A DNA stretch of 64,000 nt, taken from positions 5,952,001 to 6,016,000 of the forward strand of contig NC_064672.1 in assembly GCF_023278565.1 (NCBI RefSeq). The letters are read 5' to 3'. A model generated the notes under the pieces. It worked only from the letters and a program-made list of their open reading frames with translations, made no database searches and was not told the DNA's origin. Each line of letters starts with the position of its first letter. Position 1 is the first letter of the stretch. The translations under genes were made by a program, and so were the position numbers. Origin of the DNA: Colletotrichum lupini (Eukaryota; Ascomycota; Sordariomycetes; Glomerellales; Glomerellaceae). Below are positions 12,446 to 24,384 of this stretch, piece by piece.

Positions 12446-15400
12446 CTAAATAAGGGGACTAATGAGCAAAAAGTCGGATATTTCTATACCGCAGTCTAGC
12501 GCGTTCTAAAAGTAAAAATAACTCTATACTAAGTACCTAAAAATTACGAGACGCTCTACTCGAGGCTAAGATCTAGTTTTAATATTAAAGCGAGAATACT
12601 ACGCTAAACCTATTTCTAAGTATACGACGGCCCTTACTAGGAGCATTAGGTTAACCGAACGTATAATAAAAAAAGAAAAGAAGCTAAGTACGGTAATCGC
12701 TAATAAGGAATCCTAGATTCGTTAAATAAGTAAAGATTTAACTTACGAGCAGGGTAATAGAAGAAGCAGTATTTTATTTATAAAAAGGATAGATATTAGT
12801 TAAGCAACTACTCTAAAGAAGAGCGTACTAAATCGTACGAATAATATAGAAAATCGAGGGCAGTAGATAGCAAAACTAGCCCTTATCGATTTAACTAATT
12901 CCTCGTTATATATAAGGGTAGATCCGGGGGTACGGAACCTAGCGAAAGTAGCTAATTTGGCGGCCTAAAGCACCCGTACCCCATAGGAGATTTAGAAAAT
13001 AAAAAAGATCTTACCCCCTATACTAACAAATTAGATTACGACGAAGTTAACGATATTAACTACTCTTTCTTCGCCCCGTTAGCCTCGGGAGGATATACGA
13101 GGCTAAATAAATAAAAAGTAGTAAAAGCCCTTAATAAGTAGGCTTTTATTTACGGATAGTAAGAGAAGGTCCCTTAGATAACGGATATAGAGGTAGGTAA
13201 AAGGACGAATCTAATAGCGCAGAATTCTACTCTTTTAATATCTAAAGAAAAGAGATAGGGTGCTAAGCAATTCTAGGGGTAGCTAGAGGGGTCCTTTTTA
13301 TACTACCTAAATTACTTAAATACTAAGCTCGTATAAGCATTCTACGCGAACGAAAAGTACGGCCTAAATAATTTCTATAGGATTATCCTAGACACTAGGG
13401 CATCGTAATAGTTAATAAGAGGAAAAGGGTAATTCTAAGTACTATAGAAAATCGCGCTAGTAACGCTTAATACGTCGATAACGGGCATTACGAGGATTAG
13501 CTTCGGCCTAAGTAAAGAAATCGTCGCCCTAAGTACGGTAGAAATAGAAACGCACTTCGGAACGATAACTTTCTATATCCTACCCGTTAATACCCCATTT
13601 CTCCTATATCTAAAAGATATAGATCGACTAAGTATTATATTTAATAATACGAGGAACAGAATCTCTAGCTATAAGTACTTCGAAATAGTCGAACGACGAT
13701 AGGGGTACGCGTTTATAAGGCTTATTAACGATACGAAGTCGATTAATTACTTAACGGAAAGTGAGCTTAGACGATTATATTAGAGATTTAGCTACCCGTC
13801 GGTCGCGAGGCTATATAACTTCCTAAAGTATTTTAGTAATAATAATATCGAAATAGGGGCGCTAGAGTAGTTAACGAAAGTATGCTACTAATGCTAAATA
13901 AATGCGCAGAGCCTACGCAGATTTAAATTCAAATTACGTAATAAGCTTAACTTTAATTAGGAGATCGTCGTTAATATTTTTTACTTAAATAGTCAACCGG
14001 TCCTATATATAATCGACGAGGCTATATTATTCTAAGTAGGGCAATTCCTACGGGATTTATAAATAAAAACAGTATAGGTAGCTCTACGAAAAAGCTAGAT
14101 CGATATATACTAGGGACCGCTAAACGGTATTAGAACCGACGCTAGTACTAGTTTTAAGTTAATAGAATTTAAGGAAAATGCGACGGCCTACGGTATATAG
14201 TTAAAAGTCGTGCCCGTTAAAGCGTACTATAGTATTAAAAAGGTAAAAAGGGCGTACTAATAGTTAAAAAGAGCGTTTAAAATTATTAAAAAGGAAAATC
14301 CCGATTCTAACGACGACGAATGCCTCTAGATAGTATTTAAATACTATAACGATACTATGGGGCCTAACGGGCTTATACCGACGCTTTTAGTATTTAGAGT
14401 ATATTTAAGAACGACCTTAGCCTCGCTACCGTCGCTAGACGTAAGCTAGCGAGCTTAAGTAATTAAAAAAGTAATGCGGGTACTACGCAAGGTAAGTATA
14501 AGAAGGTAAGTTAATAAAGTAATTACTATACACAATAGGCCCGACATAGGGGTTAATTTAGATATGCCCTTAAATTCGGATTTACGAGTATAGCGCGAAA
14601 TTACTTAATAATAAGCTAGGCTATATAAATTAATTTCCGTCGACGAGCGTTCTTATATAGTCGCGAGAGATCGTAACTAGCTACTCGAAGTATTAATTAC
14701 GGTAGTTAGACTATATTATATAGATCCTATCGAGGTAATTTCTAGCTTATAAAAAGAAGAAGAGCTAGGGGAAGCTATATAACCCGCGGTAGAGGTATAG
14801 GAAATTATCCTCGACGAAATCGTCGTAATAATACTAATAGACGACGAGGAAGAGGAAATTGCTAAAAGGGCACTAATACGTTATAAGAGACTACGACGGT
14901 AAGTACTAACGCGGCAATTTATTATTAGTAACGAGGTAATTAATACCTTTTATATAGTAAAAAAGAAAGCCGATTTCGAGCTAGTAGTTAAACTACGTAA
15001 GGAAGGCGTAATTATAATTACTAAAAAGCCGTATAAGGGATTAGATCTTATCGAAGTAAATACTTTGCGCGATCGAGGGGTCTATCGATTTATCCTCTAC
15101 AATCTAGAAAAGTATATAAACCTCCGTATATTTAAATTACGAATAGTTCGTAAAATTAAAAAAAAAGGAATACCCTAACCGTACGAGAAGTCTAGATACG
15201 TAATTTAGGGGTACGGCGACGTTAAAAAGGCGACGCTACTTATATAATCGCCTACTATATAGCGCTATAGCTAACGATTAATAATAGTACTAATAGCATT
15301 GCTATAGAAGAAGGGATACGAGATTTAGAGCCGTGATATTACCTAGGCATATACCTAATCGGCCACAGGGCTTATAAGGAAAATCCTAGCCTATTTACTA

Positions 15401-16120
15401 AAGGAAATAGCTAGTAAGTACCCAGAAGGCACGATTATTAAAATACTTAAGCTACTATATAGGCTCGCAGAATCGGGCACTTATTAGTAGGCTACTTACT
15501 ACGATTTTTATATTAATTAACTATTAATAGTTACCTCTACGTACGACCCGTGCCTACTAGTCGCGGAGTACGAAAGCGACTAATTTAGGATCGTCGGAAT
15601 ACAGACCGACGATATATTAGGCCTATTTAATATTAACTTTATAAAGAAAGAGGATAAGGAGCTTTAAAAAGCGGGCTTCGTAGCGAAGCTAAAAAAGGTC
15701 CTTATAATAAACACCCCCCTAGTATTTAACGGCGGGATTTTTATAATTAAAAGGGAAACCGTCGTTTTTTAATAAAAGGGGTAGGGCGAGAAGATTAACC
15801 TCGTCGACCCGAACGTAATTAATATTAAAAAGCGGTATAAGGCTAAGCTTACGTAAGGAGTATATATTACGAGTATTTATTAGCCCGAGGTAACTTTTAA
15901 CTACGCTAGGGTAGCGTAGGCTATAGATCTAACCGAACGAGACGTCGAGGTACTTAATAAGCGGCTTAAGTAGTAATAAACGAATCTCGATCGAGGTCTC
16001 GTCTATTACCTAATCGACCTTATAATTAGTAAGCTCTATGTCTTCGTTAATAGGTTATTTATAAATAATAATAACCTTACTTCGTAATTAGGGTATATTA
16101 TTATCCTAGCTAACGAGAGT

Positions 16121-16408
16121 ATGGGTAAGAGCGAATTTACTATATACGGTAATATAATTTACTACTTATTAACTAAAAGTAAGCGGGTAATAAGAAGTAT
16201 ACTAGTATTAGAGGTCTATAGTATAATTAACGGCGTTAACCTCTCTTATACGATTTTAACGACGCTAAGGAAGATTACCGATCGAATTAGCCTTTTACCT
16301 ATTCTAACGGTTATTTATACCGATTCCTACTCGCTATACGAATGCCTCGTTAAATTAGGAACGACGAAGGAAAAGAGGCTTATAATCGATATTATAGCCC
16401 TTAGGTAA
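16121..16408 (+). pseudogene. RNase H domain remnant of Copia copy B
   Basis: 95 codons that match the C-terminal RNase H part of fungal Copia polyproteins, with motifs V-I-Y-T-D-S-Y-S-L-Y-E-C, L-V-K-L-G-T-T-K-E-K-R-L and I-I-A-L-R before a TAA. Downstream the frame continues to the end of the polyprotein (S-Y-E-R-R-E ... A-F-x-K) as a broken tail. It begins in the middle of the domain, so the ATG is not a real start. Confidence 0.88.
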
Positions 16409-16668
16409 TCGTACGAAAGGCGCGAGATACTCGAGATCTGTTAGATTAATAATAAAAACAACCTCGTAGACGCTTTTATAAAAGTAGTACTAAATAAGGG
16501 ATTAGAGCAATTCGTAAGTAATAAAAAAGTTACCGTACGAATAAAGGGATAGGTTATACGAAAAGAATAGAGAAAAGGGGGAAAAGGAGACGACTTAGTA
16601 AACGGGCCCGAGGTCGAATTATACCTCTAACCGCAGCGGTTAAATCGATAAAAAAAAGAGAAAGTTAG

Positions 16669-16870
16669 TATCGGATTAGAAGTCTAATTCGACTACGGTA
16701 TATAGCCGACTACGTAGGGGCTAATTAGGGGCCCTATTTATAATTATCGTAGCTAGCCTAACTTACGGTTAGAACCTCCTTTTTATACCTACGCAGATAT
16801 TTATATAGTTTAATTAATCTCTTCGTTAACTACGGTTCGAACTAACTACCCTGTAATAGGGATACTAACA
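16669..16870 (+). repeat. 3' LTR of Copia copy B
   Basis: 202 bp ending GATACTAACA and followed by CTAAG (16871-16875). A polypurine tract (AAAAAAAGAGAAAG) precedes it. Confidence 0.93.
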
Positions 16871-18526
16871 CTAAGCCTCTAAGAGGAAGGAGCGCACCGG
16901 CTAAAGATCGAAGAACAGCTAGCGCGGCAGTGACAGAAGCTGCATATCGGGGGTATGTGTCGAGGAGGTAGTTCTGAATGCACATCTGTTCCTCATGTCA
17001 GCCAACACCCTTCCATTCGATACGCATTGGGGACTTACCATTACACCCATAAGTCCAATGGCGAAAATGACAACTCCAAGCATGGGAACGATGAAGTGAA
17101 CACCCTTATCAGTTGTCCATTCATAGATGAAGAGACCGATTGGGAGAACCACACCGCAAGGCATGGTCAAAACCGGAGTAAGACGGGCCTCGGGTCTGTG
17201 AACGAGCCCCTTCTTCTTATTCCTGATGACGATGAAATCGGTGAGCGCACCGAAGGTGCCGACACCAATCATCATACCGATACCGGCAGGAAGGAAAGTG
17301 AGACCGATGGTTCCCTCATCGAAGCCGTATTGATCTCTGTAGACGAAGGAGAAGGTTGTGATGAGGAGGTAGAGGATACCGTATGTGATGGCGACGTAGA
17401 GAGCCATGAGAGTGACGATCGGTGTGACGAAGAGGAGCTTTATAGGTCGGACGATGGCGTGCTGGAACTTGTGCTTCGTGGTTTGGCCATCATCGAGCTT
17501 GCTTCTGAGGTTCGTGTTGCCAGTTTCCTTGCGGAGCCTGGCTACCTTGCGTTCGAGAATGAGAGGGGCGAAGGTCTCCTTCATCATGAACCAAGAAAGA
17601 GGAATGAAGATACCACCCTACAGCTTGGTCAGATTTCGTGCACTGCTTAGCTTTCAAATCTCTCGGAGGAATACATACCACAATAGTCACAAGCCAGTAC
17701 ACCCATCTCCATCCAGCAGCCTTGATCAAGTAGCCTCCGGCAACGGGACCAATACAAGGGCCGAGAAGGGGTCCTAAGGCCCAAGCGGACATGGCCCGAC
17801 CTCTCTGCTCAATTGGCATGATATCTGCAATACTGCCACTTCCGATGGTGACTGGCACCGCACCAGCCAAACCCATAAGGAAACGGAATGCCATCATCAT
17901 GGCCATGTTTTGTGAGAGGGCCGTGCCGACGGTGAAGATGGTGAAGAGAATGTTGCCGTAGATGTAAAGCCGTGCGCGACCAAAGACCTCACTCATCGGA
18001 GCGATAATGAGGGGGCCAAAGGCAAAGCCGAGGATATAAACTGAGACGACGAACGTTGCTACCGTGGCCGAGGTCTCGTGAAATTCAACCATGATTTTGG
18101 GAATACCGGGGGCGAACATGGAGGATCCCTGCGAAAAATGTCAGCTTTCAGTCAGCTTAGAAACGCGTTTCCAAGAGAGCTTACAAGTGGTCTGTTGAGG
18201 TTAGCTGATGGGCTTCGTCTTTGGGTTCTGGGGTACCTGAGAGGTAGAACTTACGTGACAAAGGTTAACATCGAAATGGTAGCGATATTCAACCACTTTT
18301 GCTTCATGGGCCAGTTTTGAGGGTTTTCAGGATCGTCAGGTCCGTCCCAATCGACGACGTTCGGGTCGTGGTGTGCTTCCTTGTCAGCATCTTGTGTGCT
18401 TTCTTCTGGCTCCTGGCGAGACTCGGGTCTGATGGTTGCGCCTTCGAGATCCGAGGCGTTGGGGCTGATTCCTTTCTCAACATCCACTTCTCTTTGGGCA
18501 GAGTCCGAGGACTTGAGATCCGCCAT
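16871..18526 (-). pseudogene. MFS exporter (DHA1, drug:H+/polyamine type), body of the gene, interrupted by Copia B
   Basis: Exons: 18526-18255, a 7-nt microexon 18191-18185, 18128-17679, 17617-17039, and 16985-16871. The last exon continues at 9896-9763 beyond Copia B. Introns are 63, 56, 61 and 53 bp with GT...AG ends and matching phases. Summed coding length is 1557 nt (518 aa), typical for DHA1 exporters. The N-terminus is acidic and cytoplasmic, with N-P-Q-N-W-P before helix 1. Signature A-like P-M-S-E-V-F-G-R is at residues 137-144, and a G-P-x-x-G-P-x-x-G-G-Y-L antiporter-type motif follows in helix 5. The insertion falls after about residue 474, removing the last helix from the same transcript. 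Otherwise no stop or frameshift is seen. Likely role: export of toxic compounds or polyamines across the plasma membrane; the substrate is not knowable from sequence. Element D sits 225 bp upstream of the ATG. Confidence 0.9.
18185..18191 (-). other. Seven-nucleotide microexon of the MFS gene
   Basis: Exon 1 ends in phase 2 and exon 3 begins in phase 0. Without this microexon the frame cannot be kept and the conserved T-P-L segment before S-S-M-F-A-P is missing. The seven bases ACCACTT, flanked by ...CAACAG and GTAAGC, complete Thr and add Pro and Leu, restoring both frame and motif. Confidence 0.8.
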
Positions 18527-18751
18527 GGTGTGCTTTGAAATTCCGGTGCTACGCCTGTGTGTTGATAGCACGTCTGAATCGATCGTGTAAGTCGTTTGCT
18601 GTGTGTAGGTTTCCGGGAGAATGGTTCGGCGTGGTCGTTATTTGTATGTAGAAACACGAACTTCTTGGCTTGAGCCTCAAGAATAAAGCTGAAAAAATTC
18701 AACGGGAAGAAGGTTAATTATATTCGTTGCGGGAGACCTAGAAGCGCATAG

Positions 18752-18928
18752 TGTCACGTAACAGGGATAGTAATCGCACCTCACAAAGTGCCCGTCACGT
18801 GCTGAATCACGTGTCTATCTCAGATATCGTATATATAGACCTTCTCCTTTTGTCTATTTCCACTTTAATAATTAAGCTACTTTTACTATACTCCGTATGC
18901 CCATTACTACGTGCCATAACTCGTAACA
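18752..18928 (+). repeat. 5' LTR of element D (177 bp)
   Basis: TGTCACGTAACAGGG to CTCGTAACA. The outer half retains many CpA sites (CACCTCACAAAG) while the matching half of the 3' LTR is mutated to TA; the inner ends show the reverse. Confidence 0.93.
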
Positions 18929-21900
18929 ATTATGAGCCTAGCTCTTAGTTAAGACCCTATACTACGATAACGTACTTATTAATACGATTCCTACGATCTT
19001 TTTAAAATAACCAACTTACTCACACCCACTTTAGCCCAAGCTAAACTAACTAGCTACGATAGTTAGATTAAATAGTTTAACGTACTTCGCGCTATAAATA
19101 AGGGCATCGGGGTTTAGAAGTACGTCGACCTAGACGCTCTAAATTCCGACGCATTCCTTAACCCCTCTATAGCGCTCACTTCGCCCTTAGAATTCGGACA
19201 ATTAGTCGCGACCCGTAATAAAAAAGAACTACAAGCTTACTAAGCCCGTTATAAGGCGTTCGAGAACGACTAAAGAAACTAGGAAATCCTTTACTAATAG
19301 CTTCTAGATATAATTCCTAGTACGAACCTTTCGACTTCCTCGAGCACGAGCAACTTATAAAACTAAGCCGGGTTTCTTTTTACAAAGCTAGCTATGCTAC
19401 CTACTTTACGTAGATAAATCTATCCCTATACCGTACCCATAAAGAGGATCTATACGCTCGAGAGTATTTAGAAATAATAGGAGCTCGATGCTAAATACGA
19501 GTAACTTATAGCTTACGAACGTAATACTATTAATACGTATATTAAAGTCCTCGCCTAGTAGTTAGTAAAATTAGTTAACGCTATACTATACGAATACGCA
19601 TTCTAAAAAGCTACTAAGAACGGCGCTAAGTTTAGTATATAGCAAATCGTTAGATATTTAAAGTAGGAATTTGCGCCCCCCGAACTAGTGGTAAGGAATG
19701 CGGTTCGAGAGGAATATTAATAAGCCCTTAATAAAGCGAGGACCGGAATTAATCCCTAACGCTAATATAAGGAGTAGTAGTCCGCTTACCTCTAAGCTAA
19801 AACGTATAATATTTTAAAAATTAGCAGAGAGATTACCGTACTCAACTTCTTAGTTACAGTTAAGTCTAGACTTAACCCTATATAGGGCTAACGCATATAT
19901 AAGACCTTTAGCGAATTAATAGCCTTCGGAACGCATACGAGGACCCTTAAGGAGATTGCGTATATATTTAGCTTAGTAACCTAGGACGTATATATTAAAC
20001 GACTTTTAGGTTAAGGAGGGGCTTACTCTACTTTTACTAGACGCTCTAACTTAGTTAACGACGTAAATAACAAGGGTAACGTTATATGCTCTTATAATTA
20101 CGTATACCCGTGGCGCCCTACGGCGTGCTAAAAATTAGAATGGGTATTTATAGGCCGAAACGCTAGTAGGTTACTAATGCGAATGCTAAGGAGCTATATA
20201 GAGGAAGTCCTCGCTGCTATTAAATTAAGTAAATAGAAATCACTCTACGGTGAGCTTAAGAAAGCTAGTTAGCTAAGGAACGATAGAACCCCTAAGAAAC
20301 CTAGGTTTCCAAAAGGATCCTCTAATTAACCTATAGCGAGCTTATTAATAAACTAGGACGAGGGCTACGTAGTCGCTATACTTATAAAGAGTTAGGACTT
20401 AGAGGTAAACGTAATTTTTAGTACCCCTATAGGTAGCGCTCACCCCCTTTCTTAGAGCACGGTAATAGATAGTTATAGAGTAATATATTTAGTTAACGAT
20501 AAGAGCCTATTTAAACCCGAGAGTTGCGTATTATTGGGTAATAAAGACTACGTTAAATTAAGAACTATTATACTACCTATTACCGTACGCAGTACTCGTA
20601 TTATAAAGGGCGTTTTAAACGGACCTAAGGGAAAAGGAACCTGCGATCTAAAGCTCTAGAACGTCGCTTATATCGAGGGATTCTATATTAATATAGTCTT
20701 AGAGACTTTGCTAAATAGAAGCGCACTCTAGTACTGCGGTCTAAATTACACTTTACGATAGGGAACGCTTTATAAGAGCACTATTAAAAAGTAGCTTATC
20801 TAAAAGAACAATCTAGTCTTCCTCAAATATAAGCTCCTCTAATCCTATCCTTCTTCCGCAAACCTTAAGCGTGTCCTGCAGAGCCTAGTTAGTATTATAC
20901 TACTAGTTAGCTATAGAAAATTCCGTTACTTATATTAACGTACCCGTGAGAGGTTTAATAGCGCGCTCCTTTAGTACCTTAAAATAGGTTATCTCGGACC
21001 TAATACTCTTTATCGATTATTATATAAGACTCGAGGTGTGCGTATTAAACCTCTATTATAAGTTAAGTATGAAGTATATATATTATCCGAAGCTAAGATA
21101 GTAGTCTTAAGAGGACTACCCTCGAGAAGAGCCTTATAGCTATAGTACCGTGTATACTAAGATCTCTTCTACTTCGAACTATTTCTTAGTAGACGATAAT
21201 ATATGCTTATAGTTTCTAACGAATATAGTAAGTAGCTCAGGGGGTTCCCTTTGAGGATAAAAATAGAGGAGGAAGTGCTTTTCGTATTATAGAGCCTCGA
21301 GGTAGTGATTCGTTATTAAAAAGGGACTTTAATCTACTTCTTTAGAAGTGATAATAAGACCGCTCTCTTAACTATAAACGTTAGACGTGTATATAAGACG
21401 TAGTATAGCGAGCTAAGAATCGGAATAGAACTTCTATTTCTATATACGAAGGAACCCGTAGGTAATACTAAAAAAGTAGGTTAACTCGTAATTATTAAAG
21501 CTCGTAAGATGCGCCTTTTTGCGTACTTCTCTACGAATCTATAGGACAAAACAGTACTAGCGGCAATTTTTATTTATAATATTACCCCACGGGAGGCTAA
21601 TAAAGGAGATTCGCTTATTATAATAGAAATTAACTAGTAGAAGCGGTATTAACGCTGGTAGTAGACGGGTTACTAAGTGCGGGATTCTGAACCGGTTACT
21701 TTATATCTCGGTGGCCTCTACGCATATAGCTACTAAGCATACCCTCTTTATAGGGATCGTAAGAGGGGTATACGTCAAAAGGAGTTTAAAGTGCTTCCCC
21801 GCGGGTATATAGGATACCTAGTTAGATATATACTAAAAACGTATAACTTATATAGGGTCTAGGTACCCGCGCTCGAGTAAGTGTTTATTATAAAGAATAT

Positions 21901-24384
21901 TAAGTTTAACGAAGAAGTCTTTTATAATCCCGCACACGAGGAACAAGCTATCGTGGGCGAGTAAGCAAATCTAGTAATCTAAGAGATATAAGAACTCTTT
22001 AATACTAACGATAAGTTAATTCGAGTACTCGGGGAAGTGGATCTAGACTTCGGAAATGCTAGTACTTAAGATAACTCTATAGTCGAGGATAGTATTACTA
22101 TTAGATTTTTAACTATTTAGGACGCTAAGTAACCGATAGACGTACTCTAGGGTACGGTAAATAAAGCTAAAAAGGCTAATATAGTCTTACTATTATTACT
22201 AACCCCTAAGATAACCCCCTTGCGCGAGCTCGGGGGTGGGGGTAAAGAAGGGGATATAGTAACTAGGTTATAAACGGCTCTATATAGTCTATAGTCCTCC
22301 CTACGAGCGCTTATATATATTATAGAGGTTCTCGAGCCTTTAATTCTTAATAGCTCTTAGTAAAACGCTAGAGCACGCGGTAGACGAGGTACTAATTGCG
22401 AGAAAGTAATTCTTAATACTAAAGTCGACGTTAATAGGGAACCCTTATAACAAACCTCTACTATTATATAAGAATAGAGCTTATAAAAACCGCCTTATTA
22501 AGTACTAAGTGAAGCTCCGTTAAGTCCTAGACGTTTAAACCGGGCCCGTAGACCTCTATAACGCTTTAATAATAATATCTTCGCGACGCTCTTATATTTA
22601 AATATAGGAGACGGCGATTATTATAACCGTCTCTAGGACTACTTTTTCTCTACCTTTATACCTAATTAATAGAAAGCTATAGAGGAAAGTAGTATAGGAT
22701 ATATAATACTCTATTAAGTAGTAAAAGGAGTAGTTTATAAGACCTACCTAGAGCGCTCCGGAGGAGTTTAGAAACTACGACTTACTAAAGTTAACTTTTA
22801 GAGCCTACTAAAGAAGTTTAGCGATATTAAATATCTCCTACCGTAACTATAAAAGTTGCTTAGGGATACTATGGACGTAGAAATAAAAAAGCTAAGGGAT
22901 ATTAGTATATAGGAAGAGGTCGACCGTAATCCTAAATAAGGGATCCTACTTTTATTAAAGTGGGTATATACTTATAAATACGACGTTAATAACGAGGTTA
23001 GCGAGGTAAAAGTACGTATATATATAAGGGGGGATATATAACTACTTAACCCCTTATAAAATACGTACGCTTCGACGCTCGCCGCAAAGGCCTTTAGGCT
23101 TATAATAGTAATAGCTACCTAATTCGACCTTAAGGTAGACTAGTATAATATTATTAACGCATTCCTTAACGCGCCTCTTAAGAGCGAGAAGCTAGTAATT
23201 ATTAAACTCCTAGAGGGATATAAGGTCACTAGTAAAGTAGGTAAACTCTAACGCGCTCTATATAGCCTCCGAGACTTACTAATTCTTTAGTTCTAAACTT
23301 TTACTTTTATACTCCGTAGTATGAATATGATATATAGCTACGAGGAGATTTGTATTTATTAAACCGCAGATAGGAAGGTGATGCTAGTATTTTACGTCGA
23401 TAACTTTATTATTCTATACTATCGAGACGACTAAAAGGCGGCTTAGGGGATCGTCGATAGTATAAAAGAATATATTAACCTTAAGGAGAATAGACCGATT
23501 AATTACTTTCTCAGAGTGCGGATTTTACGAGACCGTATTACTCGTAAGGTTTACTTTATTTATAACGTATATATTAAGCGAGTTACTAAGCGCTTTAACC
23601 TTATAGATTTACTATATCTAGCTACCCCTCTTCTTTAAGAAGAGTTTAAACTAAACGAGGGGTAGGTAATAAAAGAGGAAATAAAGAGCTATTAAGAGAA
23701 GGTCGGGAGTGTGCTTTATATAGCTATTATAATTAGACTAGACGTCGCCTTTGCTTACTCGCAATTATTATAGTTCCTAACTAACCTAAGCGCAACCTAT
23801 ATTAAAGTAATTAACTACTATATCCGATATCTCTATATAACGAGATATCTTGCGCTTTACTACGGTAGTATACTAAGTACGTAATTATTACTTCTAGCTA
23901 GAGATACTAGCTTCGCAGATAACGAGGTAATACGACGATTATTTTAGGGATATATAATATTCCTTTTTAGCAGCCTAATTTAATAGAAATTAGTACGCTA
24001 GGCGACGGTTACGACGTTAACTACCGAAGCTAAGCTTCTTTACTTTAAAAAAACCGTAAAAAAGACTATAGCTCTAAAACGCCTTTTTAAAAATATTACC
24101 CTTAACCTAGGAGAAGTATAGTTAGTTAACTACGATAATTAGTAAACAATTCGACTCGTCGTAGGGGAAGGAGAAAGAATAGCTACTTAACTTCGCTATA
24201 TCGATATATAGAATATATAGCTAAGATAAGAGCACGCTAGAGGTAGCTTTAAGGTTATTTATATATTAATAGAAGATATGCTAGTAGATGGACTTATTAA
24301 AAACTTTTTACGAGCTAAGTTTAAATATTTCCGTATATTTCTTAACTTTTACGATGCGCGAGAAGCTATTATAAATAGCTAAAA

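Larger units (their letters stand above)
9902..16870 (+). mobile_element. Ty1/Copia retrotransposon, copy B, complete (6969 bp), RIP-inactivated
   Basis: Two 202-bp LTRs, 5-bp target duplication, and plus-strand order gag, protease, integrase, RT, RNase H. The protease motif is at 13391-13399 (D-T-R, from D-T-G). The RT motif Q-T-D-D-I-L-G is at 15602-15622 with its CAG still intact, whereas copies A and C have TAG there. RNase H is still open over 16121-16408. Most of the rest is interrupted by TAA/TAG. The element splits the last exon of an MFS gene of opposite orientation. Confidence 0.95.

Noticed and set aside
16820..16870. tRNA-like T-arm (GGTTCGAAC) near LTR ends
   Set aside because: Occurs at the same place in every Copia LTR of this family, and no acceptor stem, D-arm or anticodon arm can be folded around it.
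16955..17650. 231-codon plus-strand open frame opposite the MFS gene
   Set aside because: Exact antisense shadow of the conserved MFS exons; no family character.
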